Below, one piece after another: positions 1 through 7,438 of a stretch of DNA of 53,823 bases (position 1 is its first letter; the number at the start of each line of letters is the position of its first letter). This DNA is from Ruminococcus sp. UBA4275 (lineage in GTDB: Bacteria; Bacillota; Clostridia; Oscillospirales; Ruminococcaceae). Position numbers and translations under genes: made by a program. Location of the stretch: contig DGVV01000082.1 in the NCBI GenBank assembly GCA_002395085.1, positions 1-53,823 on the forward strand, read 5' to 3'. Below the pieces are notes generated by a model. It was not told where the DNA came from, did no database searches, and saw only the letters and a program-made list of their open reading frames with translations.

Positions 1-69
1 TGGGTTGCAGATATAAGCAATTGCACCGTATGTTCCCGTGTGGATCGTATGGATACGAGTAATCGCCAA
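1..69 (-). CDS. Relaxase (MobA/VirD2-like), N-terminal 23 residues only
   Basis: Starting from a TTG codon at 69, the minus strand reads MAITRIHTIHTGTYGAIAYI followed by CNP, and is open to the window edge. This matches the typical start of relaxases of conjugative and mobilizable elements in Clostridia (MAITKIHPI...AIDYICNP), which nick oriT and pilot the transferred strand. The start lies inside the end of the MobC-like gene in another frame, a common mobC/relaxase overlap that suggests translational coupling. Only the first 23 codons are visible, so the catalytic tyrosine and histidine cluster cannot be checked. Identity rests on this short motif plus the MobC neighbour. Confidence 0.6.
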   Translation of the reverse strand, partial: MAITRIHTIHTGTYGAIAYICNP

Positions 70-620
70 ACTTCCTCTAACCTCTCTTTCATATCGGCAA
101 TATCTTCATCATAGAGCTTGCCGCCTTTGTTGACACGGTGGGCTACCTGATTGAACGAATTGGAGATAGACGAAATGTACCTCGCTATCTGTTTGATGTC
201 CTCGGTATCTTCCTCAACATTCAGCACGGTAAGTGCAGAATATCTGCAAAAATCACCACGGCTCTTGAACGATGTTTCCGCATATCTGCGGTTGATCGCT
301 TCAAGTTCCATGTCGTTCACTCGGAATGTGATAAGGTGCTTGCGGACTTCGCTCGGCTCGGTGTCCTGCGGTGGAGATTCGCCCTCAGTGGTTTCGAGCT
401 GTTCAGTGAAATCTACCTCGCCCGATTCTGTGACTTCCAACATTGGAACAGGCTCAGTAGCGGTGTCCTCGGCGGTATCCGTTTCAGAATTATCTGACAG
501 CATATCCGCCTGCATTTCCTCCGCATAAGTGTGGGCAAGTTCCTCTGCAAGCTCCTCGACTTGCTTATGCTTGAACAGCTTTGCAAGGAAACCTTTTTCG
601 GGCTTTTTGAATATTGACAT
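1..620 (-). CDS. mobC: MobC-like plasmid/element mobilization protein (open at the left edge)
   Basis: The reading frame from ATG at 620 (MSIFKKPEKGFLAKLFKHKQ...) stays open for 206 codons to the window edge. Roughly the first 100 residues are acidic and low complexity. The later part carries a MobC-type relaxosome signature, with FRVNDMELEAINRRY and, nearer the end, ISSISNSFNQVAHRVNKGG, matching the conserved I..I.N.fNQ.A...N pattern of PF05713. MobC proteins are accessory factors that help the relaxase open oriT. The relaxase start codon lies within its 3' part. A GGAGACA-like ribosome site precedes the ATG. The acidic N-terminal extension is longer than in many MobC proteins. Confidence 0.65.
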   Translation of the reverse strand, partial: MSIFKKPEKGFLAKLFKHKQVEELAEELAHTYAEEMQADMLSDNSETDTAEDTATEPVPMLEVTESGEVDFTEQLETTEGESPPQDTEPSEVRKHLITFRVNDMELEAINRRYAETSFKSRGDFCRYSALTVLNVEEDTEDIKQIARYISSISNSFNQVAHRVNKGGKLYDEDIADMKERLEEVWRLLVSIRSTREHTVQLLISAT

Positions 621-1179
621 TGTGTCTCCTTTCTGTATCTCGGTCGGCTGTGCCGACCTCTCAGGGGTCTTAGGGGAATTTTCCCCTGACAAGCCGTATA
701 AAGTTTACGATTTTCCATAATCGTAATACTTTATACCGTGCTTGTGAATATTGATCGGGCGTTTCACGTCCTCACTTGTTTTTCGCCGTTCTACGGCATC
801 TTTTCACGCTCCTGCTGTGATATACATGAACAAAGTTCATGCACGAGCTATGCGACTTTCTCTCTGTTCCGCACTGCTCTGAGGGTATTTTACCAGGCTT
901 CGGCGCAGTTATGATGCTGGGTGGGCGGCAGTCTGGTGAAACCTTCCGTTCGGCTCTCCCTGAGCCGATTTTGAATGTCGATATGCTTATCGTGACATTC
1001 AAATTTCTGCCCTGCCTGATTGCCCATGAAAATACCCTTCTACTTTACTACCGACGTTTTTGAGAAAATGCTCAGGATTTTCTGAAAAGTTTACAGTTTG
1101 TTCATGGCGATTCTCCCTCTTGCATAGTTTCAACATAGTATTTCTGTTGATGATGACAGCAATTTGTGTATAAAATCAA
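621..1179. other. Intergenic region between divergent mobC and CPBP genes; candidate oriT
   Basis: No convincing coding sequence is visible in about 560 bases. In relaxase/MobC elements oriT usually lies just upstream of the mob genes, so this is the place to expect it. It contains a perfect 7-bp inverted repeat (825-841). No nic site can be named from sequence alone. Confidence 0.3.
825..841. repeat. Perfect inverted repeat CATGAAC-AAA-GTTCATG
   Basis: CATGAAC (825-831) and GTTCATG (835-841) are perfect complements around AAA. It could be part of oriT or a repressor operator; nothing here decides between them. Confidence 0.5.
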
Positions 1180-1208
1180 TTGTTTTTTCTTCATTACTAT
1201 GATATAAT
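1180..1208 (+). promoter_or_regulatory. Sigma-A-type promoter of the CPBP protease gene
   Basis: TTGTTT (1180-1185), a 17-bp spacer and TATAAT (1203-1208). The sequence right after the -10 contains TTAGGCTAA, identical to 9 bp of the operator at 20361-20378, but without the matching left arm. Confidence 0.6.
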
Positions 1209-1268
1209 AATTAGGCTAAGGGAGAATTATAGATCGCTCTGTGATCGTGATTTATCAAGGAGGAAAAA

Positions 1269-1877
1269 ATGAGTTTATTACTTTCAAAATTGGTGAGTAG
1301 TATCATTCAGATCATCTTGTTTTCGCTGATACCGTTTATCTGGTGGATTGTCACAGCAAGGAAAGAATGTAGTTTCTATGAATGGGTCGGTTTGAAAAAA
1401 ATAGGCGGCAAAGATAATAAGCCTGTGCTTTGGATATGCGGAATATCTATAGTGTTTATGCTTATCTCTGTTTTCATGCTGTACGTTCTTAGAAATGTTG
1501 AAAGTGCAACGACTGATTTCGATGGACTTGGTGCTGGTGCGATTCCTGCGATACTTATATATGCAATCCTCAATACCGCATTTCCTGAAGAAGTGTTATT
1601 CCGTGGATTCATTTTGAAACGTTTATCAAACCGTTTCGGATTTACTGTTGGAAATACTGTACAGGCAGCTATATTCGGGATAATGCACGGTATTTTGTTT
1701 TTTAGTGTAGTAGGAGCGTTAAAAGCTATTCTTATAATACTGTTCACTGCGACAATAGGCTGGTTTATGGGGTATACAAATGAGAAAAAAGCTGAAGGTT
1801 CTATATTACCCAGTTGGTGTATCCATTCAATAGCAAATGTATTCTCAGGAATATGTTCTGCTTTCGCTCTATTTTAG
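1269..1877 (+). CDS. CPBP family intramembrane glutamic endopeptidase
   Basis: A 202-residue polytopic membrane protein with the CPBP (CAAX protease/bacteriocin-processing, Abi) motifs. EExxxR is present as PEEVLFRG (E107, E108, R112), and FxxxH as FGIMH (His140), followed by a conserved-looking HSIAN segment near the C-terminus. These residues form the active site of Rce1/MmRce1-like proteases. Members are linked to bacteriocin self-immunity, peptide maturation and sometimes phage defence. The ribosome site AAGGAGGA lies just upstream of the ATG, and a hairpin terminator follows. It sits alone between mobilization genes and a recombinase, so it is probably cargo of the mobile element. The substrate is unknown. 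Confidence 0.85.
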   Translation: MSLLLSKLVSSIIQIILFSLIPFIWWIVTARKECSFYEWVGLKKIGGKDNKPVLWICGISIVFMLISVFMLYVLRNVESATTDFDGLGAGAIPAILIYAILNTAFPEEVLFRGFILKRLSNRFGFTVGNTVQAAIFGIMHGILFFSVVGALKAILIILFTATIGWFMGYTNEKKAEGSILPSWCIHSIANVFSGICSAFALF

Positions 1878-1917
1878 TTATATGTTATCTATAATTGTTA
1901 AATTGAATCTAAATCCT

Positions 1918-1946
1918 ATGCAGAGCAACACCAGCTCTGCATTTTT
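1918..1946 (+). terminator. Rho-independent terminator after the CPBP gene
   Basis: The 9-bp stem ATGCAGAGC/GCTCTGCAT with a 7-nt loop is followed by a short U run. Confidence 0.8.
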
Positions 1947-2013
1947 ATGCCCGATTCAAAATACCCATAACATTTTCACGATAAGAAAAGATTTTTGGCG
2001 CACCCAAGTTCAT

Positions 2014-2055
2014 GCGCACTGCGAATAGACTTTCACCCCGAAAGTGCGCTATAAT
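2014..2055 (+). promoter_or_regulatory. Promoter flanked by an inverted repeat
   Basis: TATAAT (2050-2055) is preceded 18 bp upstream by TAGACT (2026-2031). GCGCACT (2014-2020) and AGTGCGC (2043-2049) are perfect inverted copies bracketing the -35 region, an arrangement expected of an operator. It drives the small coiled-coil gene. Confidence 0.5.
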
Positions 2056-2111
2056 TTTAGTGTGGGGCTGAGTGATTGGCTCGACTAAAAAATCAGAATG
2101 GTGGTGATGAT

Positions 2112-2441
2112 ATGGCTACGACTTCTATCGCTGACAAGCTGGCGAAACTCGAAAAGAAGGTCGCCAAGCGTGAGAAAGCTATCGCTGACGAGACAAAGGA
2201 GCTTGATAAGGATAGAGCAGAATATAACAAGCTCTACATCATGTTCCTGTCCGACAAGTATAAGCTGAGTGGCAAGGAACTTTTCTCCGCTATCGAGCGT
2301 GAGCATGAACAGCTTGAAAAGCTCCGTGACGGCGGTATGTCTGATTCGGATATTGATAGTCTGACGGACAGCGCTCCGGCGGATAAGGACAAGGCTACTC
2401 TGTATGAGGATTCTCCCCGTACTCTGTTTGACGAGGATTGA
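2112..2441 (+). CDS. Small coiled-coil protein of the mobile element (DUF4315-like layout)
   Basis: 109 residues. The first half is a highly charged predicted coiled coil (KLEKKVAKREKAIADETKEL...), followed by a short helical segment (YKLSGKELFSAIEREHEQLE) and an acidic tail. The layout (N-terminal coiled coil, then a motif like LTPEQLAALI) resembles the small DUF4315 proteins of Clostridial conjugative elements, but I cannot confirm the family. The start at 2112 was chosen because GGTGGTGA lies a few bases upstream; an in-frame TTG at 2076 is the alternative. It precedes the recombinase remnant and belongs to the same element. Confidence 0.6.
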   Translation: MATTSIADKLAKLEKKVAKREKAIADETKELDKDRAEYNKLYIMFLSDKYKLSGKELFSAIEREHEQLEKLRDGGMSDSDIDSLTDSAPADKDKATLYEDSPRTLFDED

Positions 2442-2457
2442 TGAAAGGTGGCTTTGA

Positions 2458-2616
2458 ATGAGTGACTATGTTTTTCTTGTTGGAGACGATTATGAGAGCA
2501 GCAACAAGGAATATGTTTCAATAAATTCCGACAAGGGAAAGCTGATCAGCATTGCCTTTGCCGCAATATGTGTGAATATCTTAACATTACAGACGAGCTT
2601 GATCGCTACGGTGTGA
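2458..2616 (+). pseudogene. Short chimeric reading frame at the edge of the recombinase remnant
   Basis: An AGGTGG ribosome site precedes an ATG at 2458 that opens 52 codons (MSDYVFLVGDDYESSNKEYV...). From about codon 33 the DNA is already recombinase sequence read in a different frame, so this is the N-terminus of another small element gene joined to recombinase DNA by a deletion. I recognise no family in the first 30 residues. Confidence 0.4.
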
Positions 2617-3806
2617 CTGTTTACTCCCTCTCTGAGCCGTTCAACACGTAGACAAAAGAGGGGCGTATGATGAGGAACAATCTACTGAACTTCGCTGAGT
2701 TTGAGCGTGAAACTATCGCCGCAAGAGTGGCTGATGCCTTCCAGACTAAGGCAAGGGAAACAGGCTTTTATCAGGGCGGTAAAGTTCAGTTCGGCTATAC
2801 TCCCGAAAGACGGACTATTAACAGCAAAACAGGCTGAATCTATCAGGATCGCCTATGAGCTTTATAAAGAACCGTCCACTTCTCTGCGTGATGTAATTGA
2901 GTATTACAAGGAACATGACATTTACACACTCTCAACCACACGAGTCAACGGTGAACCAAAAGAGAATATGGATCGCAGCCATGTCAGCCGTATTCTTGAA
3001 AGTCCACTTTATGTGAGAGCCGATAAAGAGGTTTATGCTTTCTTTGTTTCCAAAGGATATGAGATCCTCGATGATATTGAAGCCTATGACGGCGTTCACG
3101 GTGTTTTCATTCATCGCTCATCAGGAACAACCTTCGTGAAGATCGGTTATCATGAGGGACTTGTCGATGCCGAGACTTGGCTTGCCGTTCAGGATAAGAA
3201 ATCACACAACAGGCGTATTCCGAATAATGGTTCATCAAATGTGTCTTGGCTTGTAGGTTTACTGAAATGCAAAATCATATCCAGATTGCTTATACTGATA
3301 ATAAGGCAAGGACAAAGCGGTGGAAGTATCTCATGGATTATGGCGCATACCGCAAGGCGGGCTGTGTGAAGAAATTTCTTACTACCCGTCCCGAAGAAGT
3401 TGAAGAAGCTGTTTTGCAGGCTATGCGCAATCGTATCGAACAGCTTACCATTGCCAAACATAATGCAGAAGCTCCTGATTCTGATCATGAAGCGCTGAGA
3501 ACGGATATTATCAAAATAGATGAAGAAATCCGCAAGCTCATGGAGAAACTGGCGGATGCAGATACGGTATTATTTGACTATATTCAGAACAGGATCAATG
3601 AGCTGCACGAACAGAAGTGGGAGCTTGATAAAAAAATGCAGACAATGTGCCGGAAGCGTAAGGTGATCGACACAAAGCCTTTGGAAGAACCTATGAAGCA
3701 GTGGGATAAACTGACGGTTCAGGAAAAGCACGATGTAGCGGCAGCTATGATAGATGTCGTGCTTATATCCGATGAAACAGGTATTGAGGTGAAATTCAGC
3801 ATTTGA
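2556..3806 (+). pseudogene. Large serine recombinase (site-specific integrase), degenerate
   Basis: The family is clear: LNITDELDRYGVTVYSLSEP, NLLNFAEFERETIAARVADA, ETGFYQGGKVQFGYTPERRT, a recombinase domain (AYELYKEPSTSLRDVIEYYK), a zinc-ribbon-like stretch, a coiled coil and a C-terminal region ending LISDETGIEVKFSI. It is broken in at least four places. The N-terminal part with the nucleophilic serine is missing. An in-frame TAG sits at 2649-2651 within FNT*TKEGRM. A TGA at 2835-2837 follows a small deletion at repeated ACAGGC sequence. A further frameshift lies near 3265-3285, where the frame moves to the one ending at 3806. The protein is therefore non-functional and the element is immobile unless helped in trans. 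Confidence 0.85.
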
Positions 3807-3855
3807 AAAAGTGCTAAATTTCGGTATTTTTTAGTTTTGATAAGGTGATGCGTAG

Positions 3856-4014
3856 GGCGTTCCGGACAAGTATGCAATGGAACGCGGCGGCTGGTGTACA
3901 AATGCAACGCTGAAAGCTGTATATCAGCACACTTTCTCTGACGAACGCCGATATGTGGACGAAAAAAACGACGGATTCTTTGAAGGTTTACTGGGGGTTT
4001 CTGCACCTCGCTGA
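3856..4014 (+). pseudogene. Tyrosine integrase, C-terminal remnant (52 codons)
   Basis: The frame reads GVPDKYAMERGGWCTNATLK then AVYQHTFSDERRYVDEKNDG, ending at TGA 4012-4014. This is the conserved C-terminal end of phage/ICE tyrosine recombinases, including the segment with the nucleophilic tyrosine (VYQHTFS). A TAG lies directly upstream in frame and nothing earlier matches, so everything before the final lobe is absent. The break coincides with the end of the serine-recombinase remnant, so the serine element either inserted into this gene or was joined to it by a deletion. Arm-like repeats and a tRNA-Ser end follow it, as expected for an integrase next to its att site. Confidence 0.8.
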
Positions 4015-4032
4015 AAAAAGACCGATTTTTGC

Positions 4033-4068
4033 GGTTCCCACGAGTTCCCATTCCGGTGGTTCCCACGA
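4033..4068 (+). repeat. Three direct repeats, probable integrase arm-binding sites
   Basis: GGTTCCCACGA occurs at 4033-4043 and 4058-4068, and GTTCCCA at 4044-4050. Their position between the integrase 3' end and the tRNA-derived att site is where tyrosine integrases have arm-type sites. Confidence 0.5.
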
Positions 4069-4113
4069 ATGAAATCCACGCAAATACGATAATTTCACAG
4101 GTTTAGAGGGCGC

Positions 4114-4135
4114 TCGAATTCCTCTTTCTCCGCCA
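4114..4135 (+). other. tRNA-Ser 3' end copy; probable attachment site (attR-like)
   Basis: The segment TCGAATTCCTCTTTCTCCG followed by CCA fits nucleotides 55-76 of a tRNA-Ser: half of the T loop, T-stem strand TCCTC, acceptor strand TTTCTCC, discriminator G and CCA. Upstream bases do not pair to complete the T arm and no other tRNA arms are present, so it is not a gene. It is the classic footprint left by an element integrated into a tRNA 3' end; the intact tRNA should be beyond the left edge. Confidence 0.65.
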
Positions 4136-4143
4136 AAGAAAAA

Positions 4144-4184
4144 GCCGCGTAACCGCTTAGAAATCTAGCAGTTACGCGGTTTTT
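4144..4184 (+). terminator. Terminator, probably originally that of tRNA-Ser
   Basis: CCGCGTAACCGCT and AGCAGTTACGCGG form a 13-position stem with one mismatch, followed by TTTTT. It comes directly after the tRNA-like 3' end, as the native terminator would. Confidence 0.75.
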
Positions 4185-4359
4185 CGTTACATCCCATAAA
4201 CAGCTGCAACTTCGTGTGTGATGTTCAAACTGCGTATAATCACACGAAACTGCATAGAAAGTCACACGAAAGCCTTGCGTTCAATCAGATCGCAGAGCTT
4301 TTTCGTCTATGGGAAGGAGAAATCGGATGGAAAAGGGAATAACAAATTGTTCATGACGC

Positions 4360-4388
4360 TTGCATTTGCCTGCAAAACATGGTATACT
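4360..4388 (+). promoter_or_regulatory. Promoter of the cbrC-like gene; copy 1 of a repeated module
   Basis: TTGCAT (4360-4365), 17-bp spacer, TATACT (4383-4388). The whole box, including the spacer, is almost identical to the promoter at 6844-6872. Confidence 0.75.
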
Positions 4389-4459
4389 GAGAATATTACA
4401 GAAGCCGAATGGCCGATCATACAATTCTGTTATCTCAAATGTCTGAAAGGAGAATGATC

Positions 4460-5032
4460 ATGTTACCGAATTTCAAATATCACCCCGATCCGCTTGGAAC
4501 AGAGATGTTCCGTCAGGACGGGCCGAAAACCTGCTGCTGCTGCGGCAGACAAACGGATATTTGGTATGACGGACCGTATTACGGTGACCGGAATCTGAAC
4601 GATGATACCGGTGACGATGACGAGATGCCGTATGAGAAAATGGACTTTCTCTGCCCCGGCTGCATCGCGGACGGTTCAGCCGCAAGGAAATACCAGTGTA
4701 TGTTTCAGGCAGATGAGCTTGTCGGTGAAAAGCCGGAGGATGCGGATAAACAGGATGAATGGCTGCACCGCACACCCGGATACTACTGCTGGCAGGAGCC
4801 GCTCTGGTATACGCACTGCGGTGATTACTGCGAATTACTCGGCTCTGTCGGCTGGAAGGAGATCGAGGAAATGGGCCTGGAGGATGAGATCGCGGATACA
4901 TATGATGAGAATGTCAACGGCTTCGAGTTCAGCTTTGTCCGCGAGGGAACCTATCAGCACGGGCATGTGCAGTGCTTCCTGTTCCGCTGCCGGCACTGCG
5001 GCAGGCACTTTATCACGGTAGATCCCGATTAA
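4460..5032 (+). CDS. CbrC family protein (UPF0167)
   Basis: 190 residues beginning MLPNFKYHPDPLGTEMFRQD, the typical CbrC start. The protein has several cysteine pairs (TCCCCGRQTD, LCPGCIADGSAARKY, FRCRHCGRHF), consistent with metal-binding knuckles. The GCIADGSAA motif is diagnostic. E. coli CbrC is linked to colicin E2 tolerance through CreBC; the biochemical role is unknown. AAGGAG lies 7 nt before the ATG at 4460, whereas the in-frame ATG at 4454 is too close to it. A promoter lies at 4360. It is followed by an LRR gene with its own ribosome site. Confidence 0.8.
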   Translation: MLPNFKYHPDPLGTEMFRQDGPKTCCCCGRQTDIWYDGPYYGDRNLNDDTGDDDEMPYEKMDFLCPGCIADGSAARKYQCMFQADELVGEKPEDADKQDEWLHRTPGYYCWQEPLWYTHCGDYCELLGSVGWKEIEEMGLEDEIADTYDENVNGFEFSFVREGTYQHGHVQCFLFRCRHCGRHFITVDPD

Positions 5033-5053
5033 ACGAAAGCGAAGGGAGACCCT

Positions 5054-5566
5054 ATGATGAATCAGATTTCCGGTTTTGAGATTGAAAACGGCGTTCTGCT
5101 GAAATACACAGGCAGATCGGACGAAGTCACTGTGCCGGACGGCGTGACCGAAATCATCAGCGATACCTTCGGCGGCTGTGAAGCACTTAGTGAGATCACG
5201 CTTTCTGATACCGTGCAGCGCATCGGCGAAAAAGCATTCTGGGGCTGTAAATCGCTGACAAAGCTGCATTTTCCCGCATCGCTGAATTCCTTTGAAAAGG
5301 ATGCGTTCTATCTCTGCAAAGAGTTTTCCGAAATTACCGTAGATGAAAAGAATCCTGTTTTCTGCTCAGTTGACGGAGTTGTGTATACAAAAGATATGAA
5401 GGAGGTCGTTTACTGCCCGTGCGAGAAAGACGGCAAAGTCGTGATTCCGGATGGTGTGACAACGGGCGGCGCCCATATCTTTGACGACTGCGCCAGACTG
5501 ACAGGTATCACAGTACCAGAAAGCGTGACCGCCTTCGTCCAGTGGATATTCTATAATGGAGTGTGA
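5054..5566 (+). CDS. Leucine-rich-repeat (BspA/LRR_5-type) protein, short
   Basis: 170 residues of BspA-type repeats: the units VTVPDGVTEIISDTFGGCEA, ITLSDTVQRIGEKAFWGCKS and LHFPASLNSFEKDAFYLCKE follow the x-V/L-P-x-x-V/L-xx-I-xxxAFxxC pattern. There is no signal peptide or anchor. Such repeats usually mediate protein binding. It starts at ATG 5054 (or 5057) behind AAGGGAG, 21 nt after the cbrC stop, so the two are probably co-transcribed. It ends abruptly after an incomplete repeat (FVQWIFYNGV), and the next gene overlaps its last 11 bases. It may be a truncated copy of a longer protein. Confidence 0.75.
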   Translation: MMNQISGFEIENGVLLKYTGRSDEVTVPDGVTEIISDTFGGCEALSEITLSDTVQRIGEKAFWGCKSLTKLHFPASLNSFEKDAFYLCKEFSEITVDEKNPVFCSVDGVVYTKDMKEVVYCPCEKDGKVVIPDGVTTGGAHIFDDCARLTGITVPESVTAFVQWIFYNGV

Positions 5567-5999
5567 TGTGAAATTGGGATGGTTTTATCTTATACTTGGA
5601 CTGATACTTCTCTTTATCTTAATAATTCTGTGGATGAGAGATGCAATCCGCGGAGTCAGATCAGTGAATGGAACAGTGATCGGGGAAGATCCAGACACTC
5701 ATGATTTTTATATACAATATAGAATAAGGAATACTTGTTATAAAGTGCTTTGTCCAGGACACAGTTCTTATTTTATGTCTGGTCCGCCTGATGTCGGCTT
5801 GAAAATTGTGCTAAGGGTAAGGAAAGATGATCCTTATGAAGTAGTATCTATATATCCTACACTTCATACAAAACTAACTTCATTTTCAAAGGACGGTATT
5901 TATTCCAATAATTATGTATGGAAGCTGCCGTTGATCATGTTGTCACTCAGCGCATTTTTTATTACAATTGGTATTGTGTTTCTTACAGGTATTCTGTAA
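5556..5999 (+). CDS. Small membrane protein, two membrane segments flanking a soluble domain
   Basis: 147 residues: an N-terminal membrane helix (WFYLILGLILLFILIILW), about 80 mostly beta-like soluble residues (VNGTVIGEDPDTHDFYIQYR...), and a C-terminal helix (LPLIMLSLSAFFITIGIVFL). The layout resembles DUF3592-type proteins but I cannot assign it. The ATG at 5556 overlaps the LRR gene; GTG at 5568 is an alternative. It is more AT-rich than its neighbours, suggesting a different origin. Confidence 0.6.
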   Translation: MECDVKLGWFYLILGLILLFILIILWMRDAIRGVRSVNGTVIGEDPDTHDFYIQYRIRNTCYKVLCPGHSSYFMSGPPDVGLKIVLRVRKDDPYEVVSIYPTLHTKLTSFSKDGIYSNNYVWKLPLIMLSLSAFFITIGIVFLTGIL

Positions 6000-6030
6000 A
6001 GCTGTAATTGCACTGAATGAGAAGATGTTC

Positions 6031-6324
6031 TCACCTATTGACAAATCGCACATTCAGTGCATTGCTCATTCCAGCAAGAGATCGCGATGCTGCAACGCCC
6101 AGGGTAATCATCATGACCGTATCATCAGAATCCCAACCGAACTGTCGGCTGTATCCACCGATACTGACAGATTCTCCCTGTATCAACAACGGCAACAGTC
6201 TTTCTCCGGTTGCAGAATCCTTGCAATGCCAGGTAATCCCCTTTTCAAAACTCTCTGCCGCAACCGCAAACAGGAGTGCTGCTAAGATAAAACACATTTT
6301 GCGCGAAGCCCACGCGGATCCCAT
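6031..6324 (-). pseudogene. Unassigned reading frame downstream of the YwqG remnant
   Basis: 97 codons with a hydrophobic stretch near the start (MCFILAALLFAVAAESF) and a C-terminal part reading GGYSRQFGWDSDDTVMMITL. It has no ribosome site, and its beginning overlaps the end of the frameshifted DUF1963 gene. It may be the out-of-frame continuation of that gene or an unrelated remnant. Confidence 0.25.
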
Positions 6325-6765
6325 TGCGTAAAACCCGGATAGCCGCTGATCTTATGCCCGCATCCCCCCGTGTTCCTCAGACAGCATTTCTCCGACCACA
6401 TCGCCAAGCTCGCTGATCTCTGTAATCTTCTGCTTCGGCAATGCCGCGAGTCTTGCACGGACAGCATCCTCTGTTACGCTGCTGTCCGTTTCGGAATAGT
6501 AGATCACGCGCGCGCCGCCGTCTTTGAACAGACCGTAGCTTTCGTCCTGCCCAATCCAGAATTGCAGCAAACCTTCCTGCGGAAACTCCGGCAGTGCTGA
6601 TAGCTCCGTGCAGTTGATCTGTGCGAGCATTTGCAGCGGATTGCCTTCTGCATCGCACGGAATCTCTGCATCATCCGGAAGATACGGCACACCGCCGACC
6701 TTGCTGCCGAAGATTCCCGGAACCTGATCGGTCAGTTCCAGATGCAGCGCCTGACTTACAATAGA
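6282..6765 (-). pseudogene. YwqG/DUF1963 family protein, truncated and frameshifted
   Basis: The family signature is clear: FGSKVGGVPYLPDDAEIPCD, GNPLQMLAQINCTELSALPE and FPQEGLLQFWIGQDESYGLF, then in a shifted frame GHKISGYPGFTQWDPRG. The frame changes around 6355-6370. The N-terminus is missing: upstream residues do not look like the family and run into a promoter for the opposite strand. DUF1963 proteins are soluble and of unknown function. As it stands the gene cannot make a complete protein. Confidence 0.7.
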
Positions 6766-6805
6766 TTTAGAAATCAAAGAGCAGACATTCCTCCATGAAA
6801 TCAGA

Positions 6806-6835
6806 CGCAAACTGCTGAGAGTATCACAGTTTGCG
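6806..6835. repeat. Inverted repeat upstream of the 6844 promoter
   Basis: CGCAAACTG (6806-6814) and CAGTTTGCG (6827-6835) form a perfect 9-bp inverted repeat ending 8 bp before the -35 box. It is a candidate activator or repressor site for the gene at 6919. Confidence 0.45.
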
Positions 6836-6843
6836 CGCATCTC

Positions 6844-6872
6844 TTGCATTTGCCTGCTAAACATGGTATACT
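6844..6872 (+). promoter_or_regulatory. Promoter of the 6919 gene; copy 2 of a repeated module
   Basis: TTGCAT (6844-6849), 17 bp, TATACT (6867-6872). Its spacer (TTGCCTGCTAAACATGG) differs from that of the 4360 promoter at a single base. Confidence 0.75.
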
Positions 6873-6918
6873 GAAAACATCAAATAACGATCTTCCCAAA
6901 CGAATGAGGTGATGTTCT

Positions 6919-7371
6919 ATGATAAGGAGTATTCTGTTCTGGACGGTGAGCCTATGTGTGCTGTTTCTCGCTGCAAGCTGGATCCTGTCACGGTTCCGCC
7001 TGATATTCCGTGTATGGATCCGCGAACCGGTCACGCTGCTGATTGCAGTTGGTACGTTCGCCGGAATCTTACAGTTATTGCTTCGCATATCAAGCATACA
7101 GATCAGAATTGCTGCGATCATTCTGTGGGCAGCGGCACTGGTTGTTTTCTGCATTTACGGGTTTTTGTTCCTGATTATGATGCACCGCAGTGAGATTTCA
7201 AGCAAAACCGATTTTAACGGAACGCGCTGCGTTGTTGAATATGAACCGGTGATGTGGGAAAGCCGCAGACGGTACTACGCCTATCGCGGCTGGTTTGTGC
7301 GCGGCAAAACGCTGCTGCACGCAGAAGGATATGCGTGCGGTACACTCAACCTGGGAGATGATGAAGAATAA
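6919..7371 (+). CDS. Membrane protein of unknown function
   Basis: 150 residues with three predicted membrane helices (ILFWTVSLCVLFLAASWIL; TLLIAVGTFAGILQLLL; IAAIILWAAALVVFCIYGFL) and a C-terminal soluble part of about 55 residues (CVVEYEPVMWESRRRYYAYRG...GTLNLGDDEE). I recognise no family. GAGGTGAT sits well placed before the ATG. It has its own promoter at 6844 and no co-directional partner within the next kilobase. Confidence 0.65.
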   Translation: MIRSILFWTVSLCVLFLAASWILSRFRLIFRVWIREPVTLLIAVGTFAGILQLLLRISSIQIRIAAIILWAAALVVFCIYGFLFLIMMHRSEISSKTDFNGTRCVVEYEPVMWESRRRYYAYRGWFVRGKTLLHAEGYACGTLNLGDDEE

Positions 7372-7438
7372 AAGCTGCTCCCCGCTGAGGCACACGGTAC
7401 TTCAATCTGCTGATGCAGAAAACGCATTTTCCAGTGAA

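Noticed and set aside
839..1063. 74-codon frame between mobC and the CPBP gene
   Set aside because: No ribosome site or homology that I recognise; its start lies in the 825-841 inverted repeat.
1199..1220. Possible fifth copy of the shared palindrome after the CPBP promoter
   Set aside because: Only the right arm (TTAGGCTAA) is present; the left arm does not match.
4218..4457. 79-codon frame upstream of the cbrC-like gene
   Set aside because: No ribosome site, no recognisable motif, and it runs through the promoter at 4360-4388.
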